The notes under the pieces are model-generated. The model did no database searches. It was not told the origin of the DNA and saw only the letters and a list, made by a program, of their open reading frames with translations. From NCBI GenBank assembly GCA_965206655.1, contig CBDBKC010000036.1, forward strand, positions 434,001-498,000: a stretch of 64,000 nucleotides of DNA. Direction: 5' to 3'. Below, one piece after another: positions 18,547 through 27,974 of this stretch. Numbering within the stretch: position 1 is the first letter of the stretch; each line of letters starts with the position of its first letter. This DNA comes from JAPPLB01 sp965206655. Its GTDB lineage: Bacteria; Acidobacteriota; Terriglobia; Bryobacterales; UBA6623. Made by a program: the position numbers and the translations under genes.

Positions 18547-20097
18547 ATGTCGAAGACCATCGCAGAGGTGCTCCGGCGGCATCCCGCAGCGCTTCTGTGG
18601 TGGCTGGTATGCGCGTACGCAGCGGCGAGCCTGTACGGCTTTTACGGTGAGGACGAGCTCGGCCAGATCACTGCCTTTTACCTACACAAAGTGGGCATCG
18701 TGCCTGCGGAGGAACTGCCCTGGGAGTTCCAAAAGTATGCACGCCCGTGGTTTCAACCGGCGGTCTACTACGCCCTTTGCGCTCCTATCATCGAGCTGTT
18801 CGGCTTCCGGTACTTGCTGCTGGAGCGGCTGGCGCTCCTGCTCGATCTGCTCTTCTTGACAGCCGTAACGCCTGCGTTTCTATATCTTCTCGGCTCAGCT
18901 TTGCCCTCGGACACACGCACCCCTTACGTGCGCTGGGGATGCGCGGCGGTGGCCTGCTGCTGGTTTCTCCCAAGCATGGTTGTTCGGCATTCATCGGAAG
19001 CGTTTGCCCTGATCTTTCTCGTGCCGAGTCTCGCGCTGTGGCATCGCATCGAAGCAGGCGAGGCGCCGGTCTCCCGCTACGCGTTACTCGCCGGCGTTCT
19101 TGCGGGCTTGTCATTCCTGAGCCGCTACCAGATGGGCCTCTTCTTCGCCGCTTTTTGGATTTGCTCGCTCGTCAGTTGCAAGCGTGAGAGACGGCAAGCC
19201 TGGTCTATCCACGGACTGTTTCTCGCTGGAGCGGCTTGCAGTCTGACTCTTGGTTTTGTGATCGATTGGTGGGGCTATGGGCGGCCCACGGCAACACCTT
19301 GGAACTACTTCTATTGGCAAGTCGTGCTGGATACGGCAAGTGCGTTTGGCGGAAGACCCTGGTATTGGTACCTCCCGAATGTCACGCTTTTCACGCTAAA
19401 TCCACTGTTGTTTCCGTGGTTGGTCTACGCGGCGGTCGTGTGTTGGAGGGAGCCGTTCTATCGATCGATGACGGCCGGGATGGCTGTGTTTGTCGTCGTG
19501 CATAGCATCACTCCGCACAAGGAACTGCGCTTCCTGCTCCCTATGGCGGTGCCGGCAATCCTGCTGCTAGGGCGCATGCTGGCGAAAGGCGTCGAACGAC
19601 GGACGAGCGGGCGGTTTTGGCCGGCTCCGGCTTGGTATGTCAAGCCGGTTGTTGTACTCAACTGTCTTGCTTTGGTGGTGTTCACATTGATCGGTCCCGT
19701 GAACTACCGCGACCGTGTCGACTTGGCGATGTGGAAGCTGCCGCCGCGGACCACCGTCTATTCAGCAACGGACCTGTACCACACCTTCGACGAGAGACCG
19801 GTGGAATCGTCGCGCCCAGAGAACGCGTTCGTAGCCTTGTTTCGTAAGCCGCCGACGGTTCGCTATGAGCACGTTACTGTCAAACAAATGGAGATTGCGT
19901 GTTCTAGACAACCGGACGCTGTCGTCCTGTTGACAAGCGTGCAAAAAGAAGAGTCGACTCCTACGAAGTTGGTCGATCGACCTTTTGCCGCGATTTCGCA
20001 GTTTCCACCGCGATGGCTGGCAACCGTCACGGCAATCGCGGGCCGCACCCAACGATACAAGCTGGTGCCGTGCCCCGAGTACCTCCTGAAGATCTGA
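18547..20097 (+). CDS. GT22-like mannosyltransferase (Alg9/PIG-B-type membrane glycosyltransferase)
   Basis: 516 residues, strongly hydrophobic with about ten membrane segments. The first loop carries the acidic GEDEL motif, and the signature SITPHKELRFLLPMAVPAIL matches the HKE[LF]RF block of the GT22 family (eukaryotic ALG9/ALG12, PIG-B/GPI10 and bacterial relatives). GT22 enzymes transfer mannose from dolichyl- or polyprenyl-phosphate-mannose; the bacterial acceptor is unknown. It follows the Gfo/Idh gene by 54 bases on the same strand. Confidence 0.85.
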   Translation: MSKTIAEVLRRHPAALLWWLVCAYAAASLYGFYGEDELGQITAFYLHKVGIVPAEELPWEFQKYARPWFQPAVYYALCAPIIELFGFRYLLLERLALLLDLLFLTAVTPAFLYLLGSALPSDTRTPYVRWGCAAVACCWFLPSMVVRHSSEAFALIFLVPSLALWHRIEAGEAPVSRYALLAGVLAGLSFLSRYQMGLFFAAFWICSLVSCKRERRQAWSIHGLFLAGAACSLTLGFVIDWWGYGRPTATPWNYFYWQVVLDTASAFGGRPWYWYLPNVTLFTLNPLLFPWLVYAAVVCWREPFYRSMTAGMAVFVVVHSITPHKELRFLLPMAVPAILLLGRMLAKGVERRTSGRFWPAPAWYVKPVVVLNCLALVVFTLIGPVNYRDRVDLAMWKLPPRTTVYSATDLYHTFDERPVESSRPENAFVALFRKPPTVRYEHVTVKQMEIACSRQPDAVVLLTSVQKEESTPTKLVDRPFAAISQFPPRWLATVTAIAGRTQRYKLVPCPEYLLKI

Positions 20098-20117
20098 CGA
20101 TTCCAGCCGAAATAGAA

Positions 20118-20140
20118 GGGACCCCGCGCTGCGAGGCCCC
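20118..20140. terminator. Imperfect GC-rich hairpin between convergent genes
   Basis: GGGACCCCGC-gct-GCGAGGCCCC forms a 10-bp stem with two mismatches between the convergent GT22-like and lipoprotein genes. There is no strong T-run, so a terminator role is only a guess from position. Confidence 0.35.
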
Positions 20141-20195
20141 TGTGGTGACTCTTGTGTGTTTCTGAACAGAACTGCGATGGTCCGCGGAGGGAAAT

Positions 20196-20913
20196 CTACA
20201 ACGCCTCGGTGATCGACACCGGGTTCTGAAGCGTAAACGTTGCGACCGTTTCGCTCGGGATAACCGCCGGATCACCGCGTGTCGCTAACACCGCGCCGCC
20301 GCCGGCACCGGCTCCAACCGCCGCGCCCTTCGCCGCGCCGCCGCCACCGCCGGCCACCGCGCCAATCACGGCTCCGATCGCGCTGCCGACACCGACCTTC
20401 ATGGCGTCCTTCTTTTTCGTCTGCTTGGCTTGAACGCCGTAGACGCTGCTTTGGACGTCGATCGTCTGTCCATCCGATGTCTCGATCTGCGTGATTCGGA
20501 CAGCTAATTGGGCCAAGCCCTTCACTCGTCCGCCGGCGTCGGAATTCGCCACCGTCCCGCGCACCGTCGCACCCTTCTTCGCGACCACCCAGTCGCCTTG
20601 CACAATGGGCTCTTCCAGGCTCCCGACGAATGCTTCATGCTTCACCTGTTTGCACGACTTTCGTTGAAAGCGTGTTCGTCGTCCGAACTTTGATCGGAGT
20701 CCCTGCTTCGAGCGTGGCGACACGAGGTTCCGGATCAGGTTCGCCCAGACCGAACCAGCCGCCGCCTGACTCTCCCTTGGACCCGCCGTCGCCCAGCGCG
20801 GCCTCTCCCACGGGATCACCTTCTTCTAATACGCCTTGCCTGCAACCCGCGAACGTCAAGGTTGCCACTGCGGCCGTGCAGCACAACATTTGGAACCAAG
20901 TTCGATGTTTCAT
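20196..20913 (-). pseudogene. Glycine-zipper lipoprotein interrupted by a 7-bp tandem duplication
   Basis: From the ATG at 20913 (AGGAGA upstream) the frame gives MKHRTWFQMLCCTAAVATLT and then a FAGC lipobox, a Gly/Ser-rich linker and VATLEAGTPIKVRTTNTLST, ending at VVQTGEA-stop. The rest continues in another frame: FVGSLEEPIVQGDWVVAKKG, then a glycine zipper (GSAIGAVIGAVAGGGG) and a C-terminus ending at 20196. The junction holds GAAGCAT twice in tandem (about 20640-20653). Deleting one copy fuses GEA directly to FVGSLEE. The intact product would be an outer-membrane or periplasmic lipoprotein of about 236 residues of unknown role. A tandem duplication can revert by slippage, so this may be an off-state. 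Confidence 0.78.
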
Positions 20914-21115
20914 CAGTGTCTCCTCCTGAACCTCACAATGCAAAGACTAGACCAAACCGTTGAAAACGGTCACAAATGCCTTGTCTGCAATACTTTCACG
21001 GCGCCGGCGCCGGAACCCGAGTTGCCGGTCCCGCATCTGCGTCAAGTCGATTTTACAGTAGTTGTGTAAGAACTTCCTAAATGGCGGGTCTCGATACGGA
21101 TTTGAGATGCGACCG

Positions 21116-23125
21116 CTAACGCCCCGGCCGGGCCGCGGCCACCTGAGGCGTAATAGAAGACAGGAACCGGCGGAACTCGTCGACATCACGCGTACGGCCC
21201 GCGAACTCGGCGGCAACGGTTTCATCGGGCCGAAGCAAAGCGTAGTACGGAATGGCTACGCTCTTGAAACGATCAAGCTGCAAGTCTTGATTCGCTAAAG
21301 AATCCTCATCCTGGCCATCGGTATAAAGCTCCACCAGGACCATGTTCTTCGTCAGCCCCGCGATCTCAGGCTTCGGGAACATGTTGTACTTCATCCACTT
21401 GCAGTTCGAGCAGGAATAGCCGGTGAACGTCACCAAAAGCGGGCTACCGGTCTGCTTCGCTTTCGCTAGAGCGCCTTCGTAGTCGTCCTTCAGCCAGACG
21501 TTCTTCTCGGCCGGCGCGGTTCCGCCAAACCCAGCGAATCCCGAGTAGTCGGTCGAAGGGATGTATGCTTCAACCTCACCGAGCCGCCCGTTGAACATGC
21601 CGGGAACGAGGCTCAGCGCCAGCACCAGGAAAACGCCGCCCGCGGCGAGTCGCCCCAACCCGATCGGGCTCGCATCTTCGTCCGTCTCGTCCGGAAAGCG
21701 GTAGAACCCAAGCAAATAGAACGCCGCCAGAGCCAGCAGGACGATCCAGATCGACAGAAACCGCTCTCGCGTCAGGATCTCAAGCTGATACATCAGGTCG
21801 ACATTGCTTAAGTACTTAAATGCGCCCGCCAAGATCAAGAAGGCCATCGTCTTCTTCACCCGACCCAACCAGCCTCCGCTCTTCGGCAGCTTCTTGAGGT
21901 AGGCCGGGAACAGCGCCAGGAAGAAGAACGGCAGCGCCATACCGGATGAGAACAGCGCCATCCCAAACATGGGCCACGCCAACCCGCCTTGAAGCGAGCC
22001 GGCGAGCAGCGTTCCAACGAACGGCCCCGTACAGGCAAAAGAGGCCAGTGCGAACACAAGTCCCATGACAAGCGTGCCGAGCGTCCCACCCCGTTGCGAC
22101 ATCTTGTTGAGCGAACTGAGGGCGCTGCTAGGAACCGTGATCTCAAAGGCTCCGAAAAGACTGGCGGCGAACACAAGGAAGATCAGCGCGATAAACAAAT
22201 TCACCCAGACGCTTGCGCCAAGCTGCACCGTCCCAAACGGACCGAGAACAACCGACACCAGCGCCCCGAGCCCAGTGAATAGAACAACAATGCCCCCGCA
22301 GAAAACAATCGCTTGGAACACGGAATCCCGCCGCGAACCCGTATCCGCACTCACGAAGTACGACATCGTGATCGGGATCATCGGAAAGACACAAGGCGTA
22401 AAGATCGCCAACAATCCAAAGCCGAAAGCCACCGTCGCGAACTCGAACAAGCCCTGCGAGCCGCCCGCGGCCACCGCTCCTGTCGCGGTTGGGTCTCCCG
22501 CGGCTACACCGCCGGCCGAGTTCGTAGCGAGCGATTTCGGCGCCGGCTTCGCTTCCGCATATTCGGGCGGGATCGCCGGCGCTCCGCCGGCTGCTTGAGC
22601 GGCGATCGTCAACGAACCCGCCGCCTTCTTCGTCACACGCCGAAGGCAGCTCGTGTCGTTACAGGCTTGATAAGCCGCCGATGCTTCCAGCGAGACATCT
22701 CCCAGGGGTGCGTCGCCGCTGATATGAGCCTCGATCAGAAAGACTACTTCGTCATGGTAGATATGGCTATCCATCTCGAAGTTCGGATCGTACTTTACCT
22801 TGGGTTTCGGCTGATAGATCGTCGAGGACGGCACCACCACGGACTCGGCCAGCGCGAGGCTCGTCGGCGCCGGCCCGCCGTTGGGGCCGTCGGTAGGCGT
22901 CGTGGGCGCGTACAGCCGCCAACCGGGCTCGATGGTCGCCGTCAGTTTCCCGACGGCCTTGCCCCCCGGCGCAACCACCGTCGGTTCCCAGCTCAGAGAC
23001 CATTGAACCGGGTCTGGCGCTTGCGCAAGGGAAACGTCTGCCCACATCACCACAAGCGTTAGAAGGAAGATGAATCGTCGCAAGACCGGCACGGCGTTTT
23101 CCCGAGGCGATAGATTTACCATCAC
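21116..23125 (-). CDS. dsbD: Thiol:disulfide interchange protein DsbD
   Basis: Carries electrons from cytoplasmic thioredoxin across the inner membrane to periplasmic reductases and cytochrome c maturation. 669 residues: signal peptide ending about VSLAQ, N-terminal alpha domain with Cys155/Cys160 (YQACNDTSC), a CcdA-like membrane domain with Cys245 (FTPCVFPMIP) and Cys365 (FACTGPFVGTLL), and a C-terminal thioredoxin domain with CSNC at 572-575. All three redox pairs are present. A strong cytochrome oxidase operon lies further along the window, but there is no direct operon link. Confidence 0.94.
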   Translation of the reverse strand: MMVNLSPRENAVPVLRRFIFLLTLVVMWADVSLAQAPDPVQWSLSWEPTVVAPGGKAVGKLTATIEPGWRLYAPTTPTDGPNGGPAPTSLALAESVVVPSSTIYQPKPKVKYDPNFEMDSHIYHDEVVFLIEAHISGDAPLGDVSLEASAAYQACNDTSCLRRVTKKAAGSLTIAAQAAGGAPAIPPEYAEAKPAPKSLATNSAGGVAAGDPTATGAVAAGGSQGLFEFATVAFGFGLLAIFTPCVFPMIPITMSYFVSADTGSRRDSVFQAIVFCGGIVVLFTGLGALVSVVLGPFGTVQLGASVWVNLFIALIFLVFAASLFGAFEITVPSSALSSLNKMSQRGGTLGTLVMGLVFALASFACTGPFVGTLLAGSLQGGLAWPMFGMALFSSGMALPFFFLALFPAYLKKLPKSGGWLGRVKKTMAFLILAGAFKYLSNVDLMYQLEILTRERFLSIWIVLLALAAFYLLGFYRFPDETDEDASPIGLGRLAAGGVFLVLALSLVPGMFNGRLGEVEAYIPSTDYSGFAGFGGTAPAEKNVWLKDDYEGALAKAKQTGSPLLVTFTGYSCSNCKWMKYNMFPKPEIAGLTKNMVLVELYTDGQDEDSLANQDLQLDRFKSVAIPYYALLRPDETVAAEFAGRTRDVDEFRRFLSSITPQVAAARPGR

Positions 23126-23198
23126 CCCTCTATTATCGCTTCGCTTGGGCAGGGTGCGAAGTTCCGGTCAGCCGAGACTCGACGGACAAGACGTCTTG

Positions 23199-24593
23199 CT
23201 AGACGTCAATCCCGACTTTATTCAGGCCGCTGAGAGCCGCAATCTTGTAGGCCTCCGCCAGGGTTGGGTAGTTGAGGACCGTGTCGCGAAAGTACTTCAC
23301 GGTACCTTCATGGTGGATCACGGCCTGTCCGATGTGAACAAGTTCGGTGGCATGCTCACCTAGGATGTGGACTCCCAGCAGCCGCAACGTCTCCCGATGA
23401 AACAGCAGCTTCAGCATGCCGGTTCGTCCCCCGCTGATGTGCGTGCGTGACAGCTCTCGAAACCGTGCGATCCCCGTTTCGTAGGGAACCGACCCCTTCG
23501 TCAGTTCCTCTTCGGTCGGGCCGATCATGGCGATCTCGGGGATCGTATACACCCCAAACGGCAATTGCGAAAACATCTGCTCCGCCTCGACGCCGAACGC
23601 ATCGAGCGCCGCTAGACGGCCTTGCTCCATGGCCGCCGACGCCAGGCTGGGAAATCCAATGATGTCCCCGACCGCATAGACGTTCTCTTGTTGGGTCCGA
23701 TAATGATCATCGACTTTGATGCGCCCACGCCCGTCAGGTTCGATACCGATCGCTGCGAGGTTAAGCGCTTTGGACGCGCCCACCCGGCCTGCCGCGAACA
23801 TCAGCGAGTCACCATAGAGCTTCTTGCCACTCTCGGTCTCGACTTCAACCTTGTTCTTATCCGTGATACGAACCGTCGAAACCACTTCCCCGAAAAGCAA
23901 TGTGATGCCCTGGTCGCGCATGTGGTAGTAGAGAGCATCCTCGATCTCGTTGTCGATGAAATCCAGCGGACGCTCGCGGCCGTCAATCACCGTGACACGG
24001 ACGCCCAAAGTGCGAAAGATCGTCGCGTATTCGGTGCCGACAATACCGGCTCCCACGAAAATCATCGTTCGCGGAATCTCGTCCAAGCACAGCAGTCCGT
24101 CACTGTCGATGACCTTGCGGTCGTCGAATTCGATGTCGGGCGGACGTGCGGGTCTGGTACCGACCGCGATGATGACCTTGTCGGCCGTCAAGGTTCTAAC
24201 CGTGCCGTCCTCGCTCTTGACAGTGATCGTGTTCGCATCGACGAAGCTCGCCGTACCGTCCACGATGTCGATGTAGTTTCGGATCAGTTGATCGCGGACA
24301 ACGTTCACCTCGGTTTCGGTGACCCGAGTGGTCCGGAACATCAGGTCTTTGATAGTGACCTTTTCCTTTACGCGGTACGCCGAGCCGTAAACTTCGCGCT
24401 GGTTCACACCGGAGAGGTACGAAGCCGCTTCCCGCAGCGTCTTGCTCGGAATCGTTCCCTTGTGCAGGCAAATCCCGCCGACACTCATGGTGCGCTCGAC
24501 GATGGCCACCCGCTTATCCAGTTTCGAGGCGGATATGGCGGCCATCCGCCCGGCGGGCCCGCTGCCAATTACGATCAGGTCATACTCGGCCAT
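23199..24593 (-). CDS. sthA: Soluble pyridine nucleotide transhydrogenase (Si-specific)
   Basis: FAD flavoprotein that balances NADPH and NADH. 464 residues: FAD-binding LIVIGSGPAGRMAAISASK, then GGICLHKGTIPSKTLREA (39-56), where only one cysteine of the usual disulfide is present and the second position is Thr47. That pattern separates SthA from dihydrolipoamide and other disulfide reductases. NAD-binding GAGIVGTEYATIF and the C-terminal dimerisation domain are complete. A Met/ATG start at 24593 begins directly before the FAD motif. Confidence 0.92.
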   Translation of the reverse strand: MAEYDLIVIGSGPAGRMAAISASKLDKRVAIVERTMSVGGICLHKGTIPSKTLREAASYLSGVNQREVYGSAYRVKEKVTIKDLMFRTTRVTETEVNVVRDQLIRNYIDIVDGTASFVDANTITVKSEDGTVRTLTADKVIIAVGTRPARPPDIEFDDRKVIDSDGLLCLDEIPRTMIFVGAGIVGTEYATIFRTLGVRVTVIDGRERPLDFIDNEIEDALYYHMRDQGITLLFGEVVSTVRITDKNKVEVETESGKKLYGDSLMFAAGRVGASKALNLAAIGIEPDGRGRIKVDDHYRTQQENVYAVGDIIGFPSLASAAMEQGRLAALDAFGVEAEQMFSQLPFGVYTIPEIAMIGPTEEELTKGSVPYETGIARFRELSRTHISGGRTGMLKLLFHRETLRLLGVHILGEHATELVHIGQAVIHHEGTVKYFRDTVLNYPTLAEAYKIAALSGLNKVGIDV

Positions 24594-24882
24594 AGAGGTC
24601 TCCGTTGAATCGCCGCCGATTCTGCACTGTGTGTGAGGAAGGCCAAGCGGAAAGATCGCTCACCCGCGCCCTCGTATTCCCGACACGTCGAACGCGCTCT
24701 TTCTTGCTGGGGTGATCCGAACCTTCGACGTAGGAACGAAACTCTTCCACCCTTCTCTATCGGCAGCTCGCCCCGAAAGCTTCGGGCACGAATACTCGGA
24801 CTACGAGCGTGGCCACGGCCCAGCGCTCCACCAAGTCGGGCCGAGCGGCCTGTGATTTCCCAAGGCCGTTTGAACAGGGCTG

Positions 24883-26175
24883 TCAGACCGTTTCCGGCAC
24901 AACGAATGGCTTGCGGTAGCGGCGAGTGAGATAGGAGTTCGCCTCATCATCACCTGGGAACATCTCCCACGACGGGTCGAACGTCAGCTTACGCCCGGTA
25001 CGGTATGAGATGTTCCCCAAATGGCACAGCGCCGAAGAGAGGTGCCCCTCGAGAATATCCGCGTTGAGCACTTTGCGGTCCCGTTTCTTGACGGCGTCGA
25101 TGAAGTTCTGAAAGTGGTTGCCGTCCCGATCTTCGCCTCCCGCCGGACCGGGCTCGCCCTTTTCACCCAGATAGGTCTTCCAACCGTCCCGGCCGATCGT
25201 CAGGTATCCGTCCGAGCCGTAGAAAATGTTACCAACCGTAACGCCCTTCTCATCGTTCGTCAGAAGCCCGCGGACTTCAAAGACCAGCAGCATATCGTCG
25301 TACTCGAAAGTCGACACCTGCGTGTTCGGCGTTTCCTGATCGTCGTCGTAGATAAACTTCGCTCCCGTCCCGTGAATCTTGCGCGGAAGCTCATGCTTGC
25401 CGATGCCCCAGCGCGCGATATCCATTTGATGAATACCCTGGTTGCCCATGTCGGTCGTGCCGTAATCCCACATCCAGTGCCAGTTGTAGTGGAAACGATT
25501 GCGGCTGTAGGGCCGCTCCGGCGCGGGGCCGAGCCAGAGGCTGTAATCCACGCCCTCGGGCGTCGCCGTTTCCGGTGTATGTCCGATTGACTTGCGGCGC
25601 TTGTAACACAGGGCCTTCGCCATGTAGACCTTGCCGATGCCGCCATCGTGCAGGAACTTCATCGCGTCTTGCATGGCCGGGATGGAGCGACTCTGTGTGC
25701 CGGTCTGCACCATCCGGTCATACTTGCGCGCCGCTTCCACAATGCGGCGGCCTTCGCTCACGTTGTGCGAGACCGGTTTTTCGACGTAAACGTCTTTGCC
25801 TGCCTGGCAGGCCCAAATCGCTCCCAATGCGTGCCAGTGGTCCGGCGTGGCGATCGAGACAACGTCAATATCTTTGTCGTCGAGCACCCGCCGGATGTCC
25901 TGAACAACCTTCGGTTTCGGCGCGCCGGCCTCCTCCAGCATCTTCTGTGCCGGGCCGACGACGTTGAGGTCTACGTCGCACAAGGTCGTAATCACCGTAT
26001 CCGGCGACCCCGCGAATCCTTTGATGTGACTCTTGCCGCGCCCGCGTACGCCCACGACGGCGACGCGCAACTGATCGCTGGGAAGCCGTGCACTGCCCGC
26101 GGCGGCGCTTAAGGGAGCGGCGGCAGCGGCACCCGCGCCCGCAACTGAACCTTTGAGAAACGATCGACGATCCAT
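24883..26175 (-). CDS. Tat-exported Gfo/Idh/MocA-family oxidoreductase
   Basis: 430 residues, starting with a twin-arginine-type signal (MDRRSFLKGSVAGAGAAAAA). Rossmann block LRVAVVGVRGRGKSHIKGF, second block DVVSIATPDHWHALGAI and the EKP motif in KDVYVEKPVSHNVSEGRRIV. The C-terminal half (DYGTTDMGNQGIHQMDIARW) fits the secreted subfamily abundant in Acidobacteria and Planctomycetes. The substrate is unknown; sugars or inositols are likely. It is co-directional with the small membrane protein and the mannonate dehydratase upstream. Confidence 0.92.
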   Translation of the reverse strand: MDRRSFLKGSVAGAGAAAAAPLSAAAGSARLPSDQLRVAVVGVRGRGKSHIKGFAGSPDTVITTLCDVDLNVVGPAQKMLEEAGAPKPKVVQDIRRVLDDKDIDVVSIATPDHWHALGAIWACQAGKDVYVEKPVSHNVSEGRRIVEAARKYDRMVQTGTQSRSIPAMQDAMKFLHDGGIGKVYMAKALCYKRRKSIGHTPETATPEGVDYSLWLGPAPERPYSRNRFHYNWHWMWDYGTTDMGNQGIHQMDIARWGIGKHELPRKIHGTGAKFIYDDDQETPNTQVSTFEYDDMLLVFEVRGLLTNDEKGVTVGNIFYGSDGYLTIGRDGWKTYLGEKGEPGPAGGEDRDGNHFQNFIDAVKKRDRKVLNADILEGHLSSALCHLGNISYRTGRKLTFDPSWEMFPGDDEANSYLTRRYRKPFVVPETV

Positions 26176-26360
26176 GGTGAACCTCTGGTCACCACCTTAC
26201 CGAATTCGCCCCGGTGCGTCAAAGGCCAACCCGAAACTTCAATCCTCAGACAGACGTCGCACTGTCTCCGGGACGTGCTTTGCAATCCGTGAGCGAACTG
26301 CTGAAACGATGCACTAAGCCGCTACATCCCGGGAGTTGGGCATTCCGGCGGCTCGATCAG

Positions 26361-26561
26361 CTATGCGGGCCGCGGCCCCTTTAAGAGTCTCGCGGGTAGT
26401 GTTATCACGGCCCAGAGAAGATCCAGCACCCCACCGACGACGATTCCCAGGAGCCGAAACGGGAGCAGCAGGATCCATACCACTGGGTAGAGTACGAGGG
26501 CTAACAGCGCCAGAGGCCAGCACAAAACAAGCAGGATCAGCCACAACAGAAACGACCACAT
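26361..26561 (-). CDS. Small hydrophobic membrane protein
   Basis: 66 residues, nearly all hydrophobic: MWSFLLWLILLVLCWPLALL, then LALVLYPVVWILLLPFRLLG, with a short basic tail. It predicts two membrane passes. I do not recognise a family. It lies between two exported sugar-metabolism genes on the same strand, but the ~185-base gap to the Gfo/Idh start argues for its own expression. Confidence 0.6.
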   Translation of the reverse strand: MWSFLLWLILLVLCWPLALLALVLYPVVWILLLPFRLLGIVVGGVLDLLWAVITLPARLLKGPRPA

Positions 26562-26644
26562 CTATTTCGCACACTCCTACCGGGAGCTACGAAAGCGTTT
26601 GGGGAAAGTTCCCTGCGTTATCGGCCCAGCCATGCCGCGGGACT

Positions 26645-26757
26645 CAGGGGCTGTGAAAAGACTGGGTACAGTCCACGGCGCGCCGCTTGTGAGAGCTGCG
26701 AGCAAAGGAGTTGCGCGGGCGACGCTTGGTACAGTCCCCGTTTTTTCACAGCCCCTC
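26645..26757. repeat. Dispersed ~110-bp inverted-repeat element, copy A
   Basis: Bounded by a perfect 14-bp inverted repeat AGGGGCTGTGAAAA and its complement. Just inside each end lies GGTACAGTCC in the same orientation. The interior (CCACGGCGCGCCGCTTGTGA and following) closely matches copy B at 48299-48410. It carries no reading frame. The right arm runs into the stop codon of the mannonate dehydratase gene, so it may also form the 3' end of that message. Confidence 0.8.
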
Positions 26758-27883
26758 ACCCCATGGTCTGAAGCGATTGCAGTATCCCAATGATGTGGCC
26801 GTAGGCGAATGCGAATCCTTGACGCCCGCCCGGGTCGTCGTCGTGGCGCGGGATGTGGTCGGGCATGACGATGTGGGGGTAGTCAACTTCCCAGAGAGTG
26901 CGGGCCACGTTGACCATGTTCATGTCGCCTTCGTCGGGCCAGACTTCCTGGAAATCGTCGCGTCCGCCTCGGATGTTTCGGAAGTGAACGTTGAAGATCT
27001 TCTTCGGCTCGCCCAGGCGCCGGATGACGTCGTGGATCTCCTTATCGGGATCGTGCAACATCTCGGCCGTTGAGCCCAGGCATAAGTTCATGCCGTGATA
27101 GGGGCTGTCTTGAATCGAGACAAACTTGTAGAGCCCTTCGGCAGTCCCCAACACACGCACGATGCCCTGATAGCCTTCCGGGGGCACGCCGGGATCATGC
27201 GGATGACAGGCCATGTGAACCTTGTACTCGGCGGCGGCCGGAATCACGCGGTCCAGAAAGTATGTAATTCGTTCCCAAGCCTGCTCGTCGTTGACCCGTC
27301 CGGCACGTGTGAGCGGCGGGTCGGGTTTGGCGTCGGCCACCTTCCAGGTGCTGTATGTCGAACCACCGCGGCCCGGCGTGCGCTCCACGCGCAGCACGCC
27401 CAACAGGCTCATGTTGTACTTGAGAATATTCACGCCGGCTTTCGAGCACGAGATGATCATCTTCTGGATGTGCTCGATGTCGCGGTCGCGCTCGGGCGAA
27501 TCGGCCATCATGATGGCGCCACGCTTTTCACGGTCAATGTGGCTGGAGCTCAGGAACGGCAGCGCCACAACTTCCAGTTCGATGCCGTGCTTTTCGCACA
27601 TCTCGCGCGTTTGCACAACTTCTTCATCGAGCCAGTAACCGCGATCCGCCGGCGGACGCGGCGGATAACCGACGATGTGATTGATCCCGTGCCGTTTGAA
27701 GTACTGCAGCATTTCGGGATTCGTCGGGCCTCGCTGCGTTCCGACGTGCATCCGCATCGGCCTCATTTCCTGCTTGGCTGCGCCGCCGCCCTCGCCGCCA
27801 TTCGGTGTCGTTTCGCCGCACCCGGTCAGGGCGGCCGCACCTGCGGCTGTTCCACCTACCGAAAGAAACTTTCTACGATCCAT
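26756..27883 (-). CDS. uxuA: Mannonate dehydratase-like protein with export signal
   Basis: Mannonate dehydratase removes water from D-mannonate to give 2-keto-3-deoxygluconate in hexuronate breakdown. 375 residues with the TIM-barrel core: MRMHVGTQRGPTNPEMLQYF, the metal-site block HMACHPHDPGVPPEGYQGI, CLGSTAEMLHD, IFNVHFRNIRGG and a PDHIPRHDDD end. The N-terminus is MDRRKFLSVGGTAAGAAALT followed by GCG, a Tat signal plus lipobox, which is unusual because UxuA is normally cytoplasmic. It could be a secreted paralogue with an altered substrate. Confidence 0.85.
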   Translation of the reverse strand: MDRRKFLSVGGTAAGAAALTGCGETTPNGGEGGGAAKQEMRPMRMHVGTQRGPTNPEMLQYFKRHGINHIVGYPPRPPADRGYWLDEEVVQTREMCEKHGIELEVVALPFLSSSHIDREKRGAIMMADSPERDRDIEHIQKMIISCSKAGVNILKYNMSLLGVLRVERTPGRGGSTYSTWKVADAKPDPPLTRAGRVNDEQAWERITYFLDRVIPAAAEYKVHMACHPHDPGVPPEGYQGIVRVLGTAEGLYKFVSIQDSPYHGMNLCLGSTAEMLHDPDKEIHDVIRRLGEPKKIFNVHFRNIRGGRDDFQEVWPDEGDMNMVNVARTLWEVDYPHIVMPDHIPRHDDDPGGRQGFAFAYGHIIGILQSLQTMG

Positions 27884-27959
27884 TCGATAACTCCTTTCGA
27901 GCCCGGCTATTCGGAAGCCGCCGCCCGCAATGGGAACATTTTTGGACTGTCCGTGTCAA

Positions 27960-27974
27960 CTGGGGCTTCCCCAC
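27960..27974 (+). repeat. Target duplication, left copy (ISNCY)
   Basis: CTGGGGCTTCCCCAC, identical to 29297-29311 on the other side of the element. The sequence itself is a small palindrome (TGGGG-CTT-CCCCA). Confidence 0.8.

Noticed and set aside
26647..26757. Intrinsic terminator at the end of the mannonate dehydratase gene
   Set aside because: The 14-bp arms are about 80 bases apart, too far for an ordinary terminator, and the same element occurs elsewhere away from gene ends.
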